A DNA stretch of 64,000 bases from NCBI GenBank assembly GCA_024305405.1, contig JAKNDB010000079.1, positions 496,001-560,000 of the forward strand. The letters run 5' to 3'. Below are positions 23,901-36,164 of this stretch, in pieces; position 1 is the first letter of the stretch, and every line of letters starts with the position of its first letter. The translations under genes and the position numbers were made by a program. This stretch comes from Dirofilaria immitis. Its lineage: Eukaryota > Nematoda > Chromadorea > Rhabditida > Onchocercidae. The notes under the pieces are model-generated. The model was not told the DNA's origin. It made no database searches and worked only from the letters and a program-made list of their open reading frames with translations.

Positions 23901-26900
23901 CATCAATATTTTTGAATGTCATTCTTGTTAAATTGCTATTTGTTATTGTTATTATTGCTATGTGTTATTTGTATTTATATCACTATTGTTATCGTTATTA
24001 TAATTACTAATCATTAATGTTAATTTTAAGTAATGATATTATTCATTTGTTGTTTAATATTATTAATCGTTATCTTAACTATTTTTATTTGCCATTTTCA
24101 TCGCTAGTATTATCGTTATTATAATTATTAACTGTTAAATTAATATTAGCATTATTGCTTAGAAATGATTATTCTTATTTGTTTTAACTATTATTACTAT
24201 AGCTCTTTTTATTACTAATAAACATTTTCATTATTGTTGTAATCGCTATTACAATTACTAATCATTAATATTAGGTAATAATGTTATTTATTTATTGTTT
24301 AATAATGATTAATCTTTATTTATCTATCTTAACTACTATTATTATAGTTTTTATGAATAATTTTTATCTATTGTTGCGAAATATTTTCATCATTTATTGC
24401 TATCGCTATTATCATTACAATTGTTAATATTAATAATAACGTTAGGTGTTGATGTTACTCATTTATGGTGTCTACTTCAACAAATAATCATCTAATTATT
24501 TATTATTCTCAGTAATAATTCGTTTATTGTTTATTAATGCAAAAATTGTGTAACTTTTATAAATTGCTATTTTTTTCTTAATCAAAGAACTTTCTCTTTC
24601 CTCATCCATTAATTCATTTCCAATTAGATGCTTCTCTTTTTTTTCCTCATTTCTCGATCTCGACATTAGTTTAATGCTTTTGCATCATCTCTTTTCACAG
24701 AAAAAAATTCTCAATCAGAAAAAAAAATTCGTGAAAGTTTGGAGATAAAGCTTAGGTTGAAAAAGAGGACAAAGGTTTGCTCGTTATACAAAAATTCCAC
24801 AATCATAAATTTCGTCCACAATATTTAAAAGTGCCGCTATTTTGGGATATATGAATTTCGATTTATTATAGTTTAAGCCAAGAGATGTGATCGATTACGA
24901 TGTATGAGAGAGAGGTTCACTTCTTCCTCTCTCAGTTTCACTTTCCAATTTTGAAATTTATTTCACAAAATTGAAGCGATCTCAATCAGCTTAACCAGTT
25001 CATTTCCATCTTGAATATATTAATTCCATAAATGACACGAGATCATTTTAGCTAGGCTTATTGATCTGAATGATCTGAATGATTCAGATGATATGATATA
25101 ATTATCAGACTATTTAACTTGGCTTAAATCTGATTGCTAATTCGGTCCCATAAGTGGAAAACAAGTAAAGGAGAACAGAATTGGACAGCATTTATTAGGT
25201 CAAAAGTTAGAAAATATGAAATGACTAATATGATGATAACGTCCGATATTCGACAATTTACTGTAATATAGAGTATAGAATCCCGAGTAATAAATGATCA
25301 TTTGCTTATCGTTATCCTATCAATGATCACTGTCCACTATAGTTGGTCGTAATGCAACAAATCAGAATTTGGATGGATATCAATTATCTATCTCGAAAGT
25401 GTCATACTGCATTATATTTGTGTATGTCTGTATATGTGTATGAATATGTTTGTCTCTGTATGTGTATGTGTATGTATGTTTAAATCTAAAATATGCAAAA
25501 AGATCGGATAAATTTTGGGCTAAAGGACGAGAACCTATTTGATTGATAACAACTTTTTTATTTTCTTCAAAAGATAAAATGAAAGAAAAGATAGTTTGGT
25601 CAAAATGATAAGAATCGAAATACTCATTAATATGATTTTGGAGGAAAAAAAAGAGAGAGAGAGAGAGAGGTCTGTCTTACGATATCTTTCTAAAATAAGC
25701 ATCCGTCATCATTTTCGAAAACTTACTAATCTTCCATTTTTTCCCCTTCTTCTCTTCTTTAAACATTAAAGAATCATCAATTTTCTCGAGATTCTCAGCA
25801 AAAATTTTCTCCAAAACTTTTTCGAAGTTTTCTTTGCAATTTTTCCTTGAAAATTCAAATGTTGTAGAATCAACAATTTTTACGAGATTGGCAAGCTGAA
25901 ATTTCCTTAAAATTCTTCTCTTTCAAAATTTTATCTAAGATTTCTCTTTGAAAATTCCTGGGAATTATTATCAAACATTATAAAATCAATAATTTTCTCT
26001 TTGAAATTGTTATCAATCAATGTCAAAATTCTTAAAAATTGGAGGAATTGTTACGATTGAGTAATTTATGCTTAAAATCGCAAAAATTTAAGACAAATTT
26101 CGTACTTTTAATGTAAGTTAAGAAAAATGATAATGAATTGAAATAAATTATAAGAATGATTGAATAAGCAACTTTAGCCTAAATTTTGTATCAGCGAAAT
26201 TTGAAATTGGATTAAAAGATTGACATTATTACGGTAAATAAATAAAGCAAAAGTAAGCAGCCATAATCCTGAAAATGTGAAATGAGGCAGAAGATGAAAT
26301 CAAAGATTATTCCTTGAAATTAATCTCTTTGAACAATAATATCAGATATACCAAAAAAGCAGTAATAATAGAACTTTGAAATTCAAATTGATGAAGTTTT
26401 TTCTGACGACTAAAATAAAGAAAATCCCGAAAAATTTGAGGATCTAAAATTACAAAAAAGGTTTAAAATCTTTCTTTTTATAAGCACAAATATTTTCATC
26501 ATAAATGAAAAATAGAAATAAAAAAAGAAAAAGAAAAAACAACTTTTGACCTTTCAAACACAACTTTTTCTTCGTCATAATAATTATCATTTCAAATATG
26601 GCACTCTTTACTGCGACTGAAGAAAAGAAGACTTTTCAAAGCTTAATCGAATGTTAATGTGAAATAATATTATACTTTCAAGCACATCAATAATTAGCTT
26701 TTTTGTGAATTTCAAAATTCATTTTTAAAATTAAATTTTTATTTTCAAAATTCCAAGTGTTATTTGTTGAAGCTCGATAATGATCCTGCCGCAGGTTCAC
26801 CTACGGAAATCTTGTTATGACTTTTGCCCGTATCTATACCTAATTACATCGTTTTTTAATTAATTAAATTAAATAATTGATTTATAACTTTTTGAACTAA

Positions 26901-29020
26901 TTGATAAGTTATGAAAATAATCTTTTCTTCTGTTCAAATCAATATAACAAAAAGAAGCACTTCATTCACTTATTTTATTTCACTGATAACAAATTTCAAA
27001 GTGCTTTTTTGTCTCGCCCTCCCTCTTTCTCCTTCTCTCTCTATTTATATCATCACATTTTACTGCCACATGTTTTCAGGTATTCTGAGAAATTTCACGA
27101 AATTATCATTAATCAAAAGATAAGAAGGAATAAAAAAGAGGGAATGGAAAATGAAGAGATTGAAATACAGATGAGAAGAGAAACAAGAAAAAAAAGTTAA
27201 TGATAAGTTGTTATGAAAGACGAAAAAAATTAAAAATTGACCAAATGCAAAAAAAATACAAGTAATTAATCAAAAATAATTAATTTAAATACGAAATAAT
27301 TAATCGAAAATGAATAGATCAAATAAAATAATGAATTCATTTTAATGCATTTATTTATAAACACTTATAAATTTTTATAAAATTTTATAATTTTTTTATC
27401 AATTGCACATAGAAAATTTTAAAAATAAAATAAAAATTATACGAAAAAAATATAAAGAAATTTTTTCAAATTTTTTTCTATTTTGATCAACTTTAAAATG
27501 AATAAAATTTCCCTCTTCCGCCTTTTTTATTTTCATAATATTTTCATATATACTAAAAAGTTTAGAAAAAAACTTTTTTAGGACTTTGTCTCTTTTATCC
27601 CATTAGATTATGATTGATGTAAATTTTGACTTATTTGGAAGGACAAAAAAATAACAAAGAAGGCATAAAGTTAAATCTTTGCTTCGAAAAAACAAATTTT
27701 TTTTAGAATTTCCAAAACTAAAAAAACAATCTGTTTTAGATGCGGTAAACATTTATCAATTTGTGAAAGAAAAAAATGAGAGGATAAATGATGGAAAGAA
27801 CTTTTCTTCTTTTAACTAATTCTCTTTCTCTGTCTTTCTCACTTTTTTTATTGATAAATGTTTAACAAAATCATCAATTCGATAATTCAATTTTAGGTGG
27901 CCGAAAAATATTCCAAAAATTTTTAAAATCAAAAACGTTTGGAATGGGAAAAAATGAAGAAAAGTCAAGGAATAAAATATATGTTTGAAAAAATTCGAGC
28001 TAAACATTCTAAATTTCAAATATTTCTGGTAAGGAAAAAGGAGAAATCCTTTGATTTTTTTTTGCTTTTAAAAAATTAAAAGTAAGCCAATTCTAAAAAT
28101 TCTTTCTTGATCAAGAGGTAAAGATAGGAGAATTAATTAATTAATGTAGTAAGCCTAGGTTTTAGTCAAAAACAGGTTTTAGTTGAAGCGAAAACCATGA
28201 AGTTGTGCGAAAAAAATAAGTTGAGAAAAAAATAAGTTAAAAATTTTTAAAAAATTTAATTTAAAAAAGACTTCCATCTCTTTATTTTCTATTCATAAAT
28301 AAAAAAATTAAAAAGAAAAATTAAAACAAAAAGTGAACAAACTATTAATCCAATGTCAAAATTTATTAAACTTTTTATTAAATAATAAATGAATTATTTA
28401 TTCTTCAAATTATCTCCAGCCAATACGAAAAGAAAATTTAAAACAAATTCATTTTTTATTCGATTCTAAGCAAAATAATTTAATTAAATTATATAATTAT
28501 ATACTTAACAATGACAATATAAAAGAGAATTAATTTGATTTATTTAAAAAATTAAATTTAAAAATGTTAATTTTTAAATTGCTTTCTTTATTATACAATT
28601 TGTTTACCATTTAATTTTATTGTTTCGTTTATTTGAATATTAATAAGCTCTTATCTTTATTTTTATTTCTTTTTTTCTCATTTCTTCTTTTCAATAATTT
28701 TAATTCATATTTTCACCGGAAATGTCTTCTTCTTCATCCTTGTCTTCCTCCTCTCTTTATCTTATCTTTTTTCCTTTACTTCCTGTACAGTATGAAATAT
28801 TGTTATATTCATTAAAAAATTTTTACTATTTTTACTGAATTACAATTAGTTTATTTCAAAGGAATTTATATTGTTATATAATCCATAAAAATAGCGTAAA
28901 TTAGAGCTATTCGAATATAAAAAATAACACATAATCTATTAGAAATGACCATATGGAACTCATTTATCGAAATTAAAAGAAATGGCACATCTAATAAATA
29001 TTTTCGATGACTTTCTATTA

Positions 29021-29113
<93 letters not shown>

Positions 29114-31227
29114 GTGTATGAGTATCTGTATGTTTTATATTTGGATATAAAATCAAAATTCGGGCATAATATATCGGCCTATCATATAAAAGAATTTTTC
29201 ATTTTAAATTATCTCTCTACCAAAATTTTATATCGCTTTTCCGAATGCTAAAAATCAAACATATATTGTAGAACTTTCAGTAGTGAATAAAAATAAAACT
29301 TTAATAGAGAAAATGCACTTAAGTAAACTCCTATAAAATGCAACATCGTATTATTATATAGCAGTTATTATTTCAAATATTCCATTTAATATTTCGTTAA
29401 AAAGTTTAATTCCTTCTATATCCTATTCAGTAATGGTTTATGAACATAAATCTATAAAAATAAAAGGAAAATGATCATTCAATAAAGAACATACAAAACT
29501 TCGGTAGAAATAATGGGTTTCAGAAATAGGGATATAAATATGTAAAAGTAATAAGTGATAAACTGATAAAATAGATATTATAAATGTTATTATATTAGCA
29601 TTGAGGAATATCGTATCTGAAAGCTCAACACCGTATCCTTACAGTACATCCTACTACGATATTGTGTTTAAATTATATTTATTTAATATATGGTACTCCA
29701 TTGCATGGAAACTGTTGAAATGTAAAAATGTAACTCTTGGAAATTTAAAAATCACAGTAATACCATCATTGTAATACTATATTTACATCATGCCTTTAAA
29801 TATATTGTGCCTCACTATATGCAAACTGCTGAAATGCGAAATTGAAATTAATTATGAGAAGAGATGATAGTTTCAGGAATAAAGATAGAAATGCGAAAAC
29901 AGGTGAACCTAGTATAATCGCATTATGATAGTATCATACAAATATTAAGGAATATCATATTTGGAAACTTTATACAGTATGCTTACTGAATACTCATAAT
30001 ATATCTTTCTATATGATATTATATTTACACTGAAACTATTTAATATATTTGTGCGCTACTATACGGAAATTATCGAAATGTGAAATTAATTATTGAACTA
30101 GATTAACAAACAAAAGCTAGCAGATGGAATAAAGTAATTCAAGCGTAAACACATCCGGTCTACAGATGTTTCCATAGCGCCGATACAGTATTTCGATATT
30201 GTTGCTAAACATTTAAATATATGATATTTAATCTTTGATATTTACGTTCAGTTTAAAATTTCATCAATAATGTGTATGAAATATTCAAAATAAAAATATA
30301 CTTTCTCAAGAATTGCAACACATATGCAACTATATGGTTGTACCATTATCTTGTAAATGGAAAGGTCTAAAAATATTATATCCAATAATTAATCTCAAAA
30401 ATGAAAAAAAAAACTTTAAATATTAAAAGGCTTATTTTTGGATAAACATTACTCAACAATTTATTTTTCTAATATTTTAAAACAAAAAAAAACAAATACA
30501 AAAACCTAAGAATTTAAAACTACCGTATTTTTATAAGAAATATTTTGTTTAGAAAAATGAAATGTATAACTTCCAATTTCACATACTATACAATTGCGCC
30601 ATTTCATGAAGGCAATTACAAACGACTATATGGATGCAAATAATGTCGTGCTGGATAATCAAACAACCGTGACAATATTTATGTTACCGTAATTTTTTTA
30701 GTCATTTATATCCACTATATTCACTTATTTAGATGATACCTTTGTACCTTGTCATTTAAATTCTAAATAAAATTTTCTTTTTAAAGTGAAAAATAAATTC
30801 TAAATAAATGAGTAATATAAAAATATACGATATGTAAGTTAATAATATATTGATAATAAGATTATATTAATACTTTACTTACCATATGTTTAAATAAACT
30901 TGTAAATATCGAAAAAATAATATATAACATTAATAAATTATGATAAATTTATTTATCTAAAAAAACTTATGAAATCATTTTTTTTAAAATCATTTAATTA
31001 ATTAAAACAAACCAAAAAAAGAAAAAGGAATAATAAATAGTTAACCGTGTTTCATTATACGGCAAATCCTTGCATTGTTCCACGGTGATCGGTTGACATT
31101 TTGGTGGTGATAATGGAAAACGATGTGTTTTACATATTCCAATTTTATACATCATCATCAGCCAATAAAGGAACAAAATTTGCATCCAATTAAAACGACC
31201 AAATAATGATATTAGTTGTTGAACCAT
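17957..31227 (-). CDS. Divergent Frizzled-family seven-pass receptor, 8 exons, 535 aa
   Basis: A Wnt receptor by family. Exons in gene order: 31227-31046, 23018-22877, 22143-22020, 21421-21225, 21014-20817, 20370-20197, 18757-18535, 18324-17957. They join in phase to 1608 nt with no break. Visible: hydrophobic signal (about residues 14-30); cysteine-rich domain 44-157 with all ten cysteines ([39 protein letters not shown]) and the conserved N-glycosylation site YNET; then seven membrane spans at about 220-243, 254-276, 290-312, 344-364, 388-412, 425-449 and 464-487. The [13 protein letters not shown] stretch recalls the Fz4/9/10 branch. Unusual: the third intracellular loop ([15 protein letters not shown]) has no basic residue, and the tail after span 7 ([14 protein letters not shown]) lacks the Dishevelled-binding KTxxxW motif. 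The start is the first ATG, directly before the signal peptide. Intron 1 is 8.0 kb. Which C. elegans Frizzled it matches was not decided. Confidence 0.93.
20456..20660. repeat. Minisatellite, about 42-bp unit, 4-5 copies, in a Frizzled intron
   Basis: Units share AAAATAATT-ATTCATCTAGATTTATTT-AATTCAT and decay towards the right. It lies between the exons ending at 20370 and starting at 20817. Confidence 0.65.
21441..21605. repeat. Short-unit degenerate tandem repeat in a Frizzled intron
   Basis: About four units of 36-40 bp share ACTATTTTAGATTTAATATTGATTA. Confidence 0.45.
21744..21756 (+). promoter_or_regulatory. DR1 element AGGTTA-a-AGGTTA
   Basis: A perfect direct repeat of AGGTTA spaced by one base, in the Frizzled intron at 21422-22019. 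DR1 is the classic site for HNF4/RXR-type nuclear receptors, a family greatly expanded in nematodes. Confidence 0.35.
22380..22832. promoter_or_regulatory. Cluster of four nuclear-receptor-type direct repeats
   Basis: Inside the intron 22144-22876 of the Frizzled gene are AGGTCA-aa-AGGTCA (22380-22393, DR2), AGGTCA-a-AGGGCA (22600-22612, DR1), ATGTCA-a-AGGTCA on the minus strand (22700-22712, DR1) and AGGTCA-a-AGATCA (22820-22832, DR1). Such GC-containing 13-mers are rare in this AT-rich DNA, so four in 450 bp suggests an intronic enhancer. The motif match is seen; function is inferred. Confidence 0.5.
23976..24472. repeat. Diverged tandem repeat, about 130-160 bp unit, 3-4 copies
   Basis: Units start near 23976, 24109, 24240 and 24401 with TATCG-TATTATAATTA-TAA and continue through TAATGTTATTCATTTATTGTTTAAT and TTATCTTAACTATTATTA. 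Confidence 0.55.
26778..26830 (-). pseudogene. Fragment of the 3' end of 18S rRNA
   Basis: On the plus strand the segment begins TAATGATCCTGCCGCAGG, the reverse complement of the universal 18S 3' terminus, and runs 53 bases to GCCCG. Against the animal consensus I count two differences (CT for CC near 26810; TATGAC for TACGAC near 26818). It starts at the mature rRNA end exactly; no ITS or further 18S sequence is visible on either side. It lies in the first Frizzled intron, in the same orientation as the gene. It is a non-functional insert. Confidence 0.9.
29024..29109. repeat. TG/CA dinucleotide microsatellite, about 43 copies
   Basis: Uninterrupted GT repeats. Open frames on both strands here (poly-Val-Cys, poly-His-Thr) are artefacts. 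Confidence 0.98.
29510..30100. repeat. Diverged tandem repeat, about 350-bp unit, 2 copies plus a partial
   Basis: The block from 29520 (AGAAATAGGGATATAAATATG, AGGAATATC, ACAGTA, AATATATGGTACTCCATTGCATGGAAACTGTTGAAATG) recurs from 29871. The terminal sub-block also occurs alone at about 29797-29850. Confidence 0.6.
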
Positions 31228-33164
31228 TTTTATTGAACGGAAGAAGGCGAATCAAATAAATCAAATATTTGATGTTGAAATTTGAAGGAAATTTTATCGT
31301 CTTTCGAATTGATGTTTTTTTAAAATTATTATTTGTTAATTGGAACTTTGATAACGTCGTTGATGAATAGCAATTAACAGCTAATAGTAGTAGTAATAGT
31401 AATAATTAATGATAATAATAATAATGATAATGATGATACATATGATAGGATGATTACACTGACTGGTACATAGCCTATAAAAAAGAAAAATTTTAAAAAA
31501 TGGAAAAAATATTAAAAGATACGAATGAATTAGTTTCATTTTTTCAAGGAAAAAGAAAAATTTACATGAAATGGACTTTTCATGAAATTGTAGAAGTAGT
31601 TATTTAGTCAAATGTAAAAGTAATAATATCGGATAAATCATCTTAAGAAATGATTATTTAAAAAATGCTTTAAAATAAAACACACTAAAATTAAATTAAT
31701 TATCACAAAATTATATACGATACAAACTAATTCTAATCATTTATTTCATATATTTTATAATTATTGGCATGTTTTTTATCGCATAAAATGATGTATTAAC
31801 ATTGGTATAACGATAAAAGTTCATATATTTATTATTATTAACTTAGTTTTTATGTATTTGTTATATGAGATTCATTATAACGATTAAACATTCAAAACTC
31901 ATTATAATGAATTATATATTATAATTAATTTAATTTAAAAATTTATTAGATGAGTATTCTAGAATTGGCAACCTTATAATATCTATTGCATAAAATGATA
32001 GTAAACTTGAAAATTTTCTTATATTTCAAGTTAATAAGTAAAAACACCCAAAACTATTCAACCTTTATAACAATATAAATTAAACAAAGCTATATTTTAT
32101 CATCAAAATACAACTATAATAATGTTATTTCTAATTAGACATATCTGATAGACTGTTATGATTGTAATTGTTTTATTCATTCCGTAATAAATACGAATAA
32201 GACTTGTACATAATAATTATTTAATTCAAATACATACAAGCATAAAGAGAAATAAGACTTATACATTATAATAAGTTTAATTGAAAAAGAAATGCATAAG
32301 TAGAGAGATTTATTTATTTGTATATCTATTGTAAAAATGTCATATATTATATACTTTATTATTTTACTTCATTTTTAAAATAAAAGAATAAAAATTTTAA
32401 TAAATTTCAAAATTAATTGATACTTAAAGAGCAATATAAAAATAAATTTTATCCATTTCAATCTACAAAAATCCTATCAAATAAAGGAATTGTTAGTATT
32501 TGAATGAATGGAAAAATAATTTTTCTATCCATTTTCATTTTTCACACATAAAAGCATTCCCGTATATATTAGCTCATCGACGAATAAATTATATTTGTTA
32601 TTGTTTCCTCTTCGTTTATTTTTTTGCCTCTCTAAAAAATATTTCTTGTTTTCTATCAGATGATTTCCGAGCTATAATTGCCGTTAAAACTTATAGGAGA
32701 AATGAACAAATTTATCACAAAGAGACAAATGATCATATTATCAAAATTGTCACAAATATTCCTTGTTTCTCGCAATTTCACTTCTTAGCAATAATAATTT
32801 TTTCAAAAATTTTATGAGAAATACTCATGAGAGACTGCAAATAAGTAAAATAAACAAAATACATAAATAAAAAAACTGTATATAATCATATAAATATTAT
32901 TACTGTTCCAGCAATATGCCTATTCTTCATGAAATATATATATAAATTAAGATAGATATTTTTTCTAATAACTAAAAAAAGTCAATAAATAAATAGTTCC
33001 AATAATATACTATCAAAAAAAAATGAATAATATTGTGATCAGATTAATTACTACATGTAGCAATCAGATTATTATTATTTTAACAGACATCATGATTATA
33101 ATATTCGTAAAGGAAATGCATTATATTGATTTATTCGGAATGAGACAATAATAATAACCATAAT

Positions 33165-33690
33165 TATGCCTATCATTGCCATTTGCAAGTTACAACTATA
33201 AATAATCACGATAGCGAACAACGATAGATTATAATTGATAATTTTTGTTTCATAAAGATAGCAAAATTTTATATTCATTTTATCAAAAGGTTTTATAAAT
33301 AAATAAGTTAAAATATTTAGAAACAAATCAAAAAGATATGATACTTACCGCTATAATTTGTAGATTACAACTATGAATAATCATGATAAATAATAAACAA
33401 TGATAAATGATAAATTATAAATATAATTTGATAATTTCCTTTGCGGAAATTACCAAATTATTATGTTTATTTTATCAGTAGGTTTTACAAATAAATAAAT
33501 CATCAAAAGGATATGCTGCTTATCATTGTAATTGTAAACTATTATAATAAATTCATGGTAATAATAATAATGGAATACGATCATATTTATAAATATAATT
33601 GATAATTTTTGTTTATTCAAATTATCAAACTGTTACATTCATTTTATCAAAACATTTTATAAATAAATAAATTACCGAAAAGTTTATGCC
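33165..33690. repeat. Diverged tandem repeat, about 170-bp unit, 3 copies
   Basis: Each copy runs TTACAACTAT-AATAATCA, then GATAATTTTTGTTT, ATTCATTTTATCA-AAGGTTTTATAAATAAATAA and a TTACCG or AAAAGGATATG tail. Copies begin near 33187, 33364 and 33535. Confidence 0.65.
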
Positions 33691-33775
33691 GTTATAAACA
33701 TAACAAATAAAAATATTTTGTTGATTTAATGATACACATTACCACCATCATATACAAAAACAACAATGCTCATAA

Positions 33776-33808
33776 GGTGAGAGAGAGAGAGGCGAGAGAG
33801 AGAGAGAA
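33776..33808. repeat. GA-rich tract
   Basis: Interrupted GA dinucleotide repeats (GAGAGAGAGAGGCGAGAGAG). Confidence 0.9.
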
Positions 33809-34068
33809 TGAAAAGGAGGATGGAAAAATTTTTTGATAAAAATATATTGCAAAAATGTACTACGAATATATGTTATATATATATTCCCGTAAAATTTTTA
33901 TTTACTTGACAAAGATTTATTGCTAAAATAGCTAATAAGTATTTTGATCCATTCCCGCGGTCCATTTCCCGCATTCCGCCTCGTTTCTCCCCTCTTCCTA
34001 CACCATATATGAGATTTTTCCTCCTCATTTCGCCGCCTTCGCTTCTTCTTACCTTTCACGCAATTTAT

Positions 34069-34205
<137 letters not shown>

Positions 34206-34437
34206 AATTTAACATAGAATTATTGAAATCCTTTTTCGAGATTGTGAAAAAAAGTCAATATGATAATGGTTTAATAAATAAATTTTCAAATAAAACTTTT
34301 ATTACTACTAAAATGGGACAAAACATATATCCATTCCAAAATTGATATATGCAAGAAAGCTAGTCAGTAATACTAGTAATAGTGGTAGCGGTAATAGTAG
34401 CAGTAGTAAGTAAATAAAAGGAGATGAAATTTTGGAC

Positions 34438-34690
34438 GTGAGAAAAGGAGGAGGAGGAAAAAGAAGGAGGAGAAGGAGGAGAAGGAGAAGGAGGAGGAAG
34501 AGGAAGAGGAGGAAAAGGAGGAAAAGGAGGAAGAGGTGGAGAAAGAGGAGGAGAAGAAGGAGGAGAATTCATATCAACTCCTCCCACATTCGTTCACTAT
34601 TGATGGGAGGAAAGAGGAAGACAAGGAGGAAAAGAAGGAAGGAGAGGAGGAGAAGGAGGGAGAGAAGGAAGAAGAGGAAGAGAAAGGATA
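34438..34690. repeat. GGA/GAA purine tract, about 250 bp
   Basis: The plus strand is almost purely purine over 34438-34568 and 34606-34685, built of GGA, GAA and AGG triplets. Arg/Lys/Glu-rich and Pro/Ser-rich open frames here are by-products. Confidence 0.95.
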
Positions 34691-34975
34691 CAGCAATAAT
34701 AGTAATATTAGGAGCCAGTGAAATTCTTTTTCAAACTAATTTTTTTCCATCTTTTTCTTCCCTTTTTCTCTTCCTTCCTCGCTCTCTCTTTTCCTTCTCC
34801 CTCTCTCTCCCTCCCTTTCTTATCAAATTCTCGTCAAACTGATATCATTTATTAAAAATTTTTCTGTTCCATTTTGTAACTATATTTCCCACGCGTGTTT
34901 GTGTATGTATAGTACTCTCTTTATTCCCGCTTTCTCCCAGAAATAAATTAAAGTTTCGAGATTATTGATTTAGGT

Positions 34976-35060
34976 AGAGAGAGAGAGAAAGGGGAAAGAG
35001 AAAGAGAGAAAGAGAAATATCGAAGAGGGAAATTTGTCAATTTTGAGAAAAGAGAGAGAA
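34976..35060. repeat. GA-rich tract
   Basis: Imperfect GAGAGAAAGGGGAAAGAG sequence. Confidence 0.8.
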
Positions 35061-36100
35061 AAAGTGATAATGGGGATTAAGATAAAAAAGAGAAAAAGCA
35101 AATTGTTTGGTAGCAGTGATAAAGAATAGCTCATTTATTTTATATATTTACGACAGCATGAATTCCAATTGGGATAATTATTCATTTAGTCTCCCTAATT
35201 ATAAGCCGTTACCGCTAATTATTTCTCATCAAAATATCCCGAAAGGACACTTAGAAAGGGATGATGTTTAAGCTGAAGTAATCAATATCTGCATTAACAA
35301 GTTGCTAAACTTTGACGAGCTTTCTTTTACAAAGGAAAATTTTTCTCTATTGAAGTTTTTAATCATTAACTTTAAACGTAATTATAACGTAATTATCCAA
35401 AGTCGCAGGATTAATCGCAGGAGAATAGAGATATTTATTTAAATTAATCGCAAATGTATTTGACAAATCATTAGATTTTAACAGACAAGAAAAAGAAAAA
35501 AATTTCTATCACTGTTTAAATATTCACTCAAAAATTTATTTAACTATTACCTCATTTCCCAAAGATATTTGAAATTTTCAATTAAAATGGTAATTTCAAT
35601 TGTTACTCAAATTTTTACCTTTTATATTTCATATTTTAAAATTTGAAAATCATTTTAGATTTAATCAAATACGCAATAGACATTTATTTATGATAATCGA
35701 AATTCAAAATACACTTTTATTTATATTTTAAAATTTTAAATCAAAAAAGAAAATACATATTTATTCACCGTAATAATTCAAAATGATTAATCTAAAAATA
35801 ATATGGCAAATTTTTCTTTTACAGAAATCCGAAACTCTTCACTTTATAGCATATATTTATTTTATGTTTAATTAATAATTCCTATGCTTAACTGGTGTAT
35901 AATTTTCTACGCCTAATCTATAATAGTTTGTTTTTATGGCATATTAAATATTATAGCATATTATTGGTGAAATACAAAACTTAATATCATAATAAAATTT
36001 ATTTTTCCTTTTTTCCTTCTTCTTACTTACTCAATTAATCATTAATTATAGTAATGGTAATTGTTCAAATAAATGGCGATAATTGGAAGAGGATAAAACA

Positions 36101-36104
<4 letters not shown>

Positions 36105-36161
<57 letters not shown>
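36105..36161. repeat. GA dinucleotide microsatellite
   Basis: About 28 uninterrupted GA copies. Confidence 0.97.

Positions 36162-36164
<3 letters not shown>

Larger units (their letters stand above)
23019..31045 (-). other. 8.0-kb first intron of the Frizzled gene
   Basis: It separates the signal peptide and first two CRD cysteines from the rest of the receptor. Phase (2+1) and the join YNETR-FPNLIG fit the Frizzled CRD, which supports the long intron. It holds tandem repeats (23976-24472, 29510-30100), an 18S rRNA fragment (26778-26830), a TG microsatellite (29024-29109) and otherwise plain AT-rich sequence. Confidence 0.85.

Noticed and set aside
28866..29251. Open frames through the TG repeat on both strands
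   Set aside because: Poly-Val-Cys and poly-His-Thr from a dinucleotide repeat.
32500..32817. 105-codon plus-strand frame
   Set aside because: Intergenic, no recognisable motif, codon use like the surrounding AT-rich DNA.
34360..34842. Arg/Lys-rich 136-codon frame and Pro/Ser-rich antisense frame
   Set aside because: By-products of the GGA purine tract.
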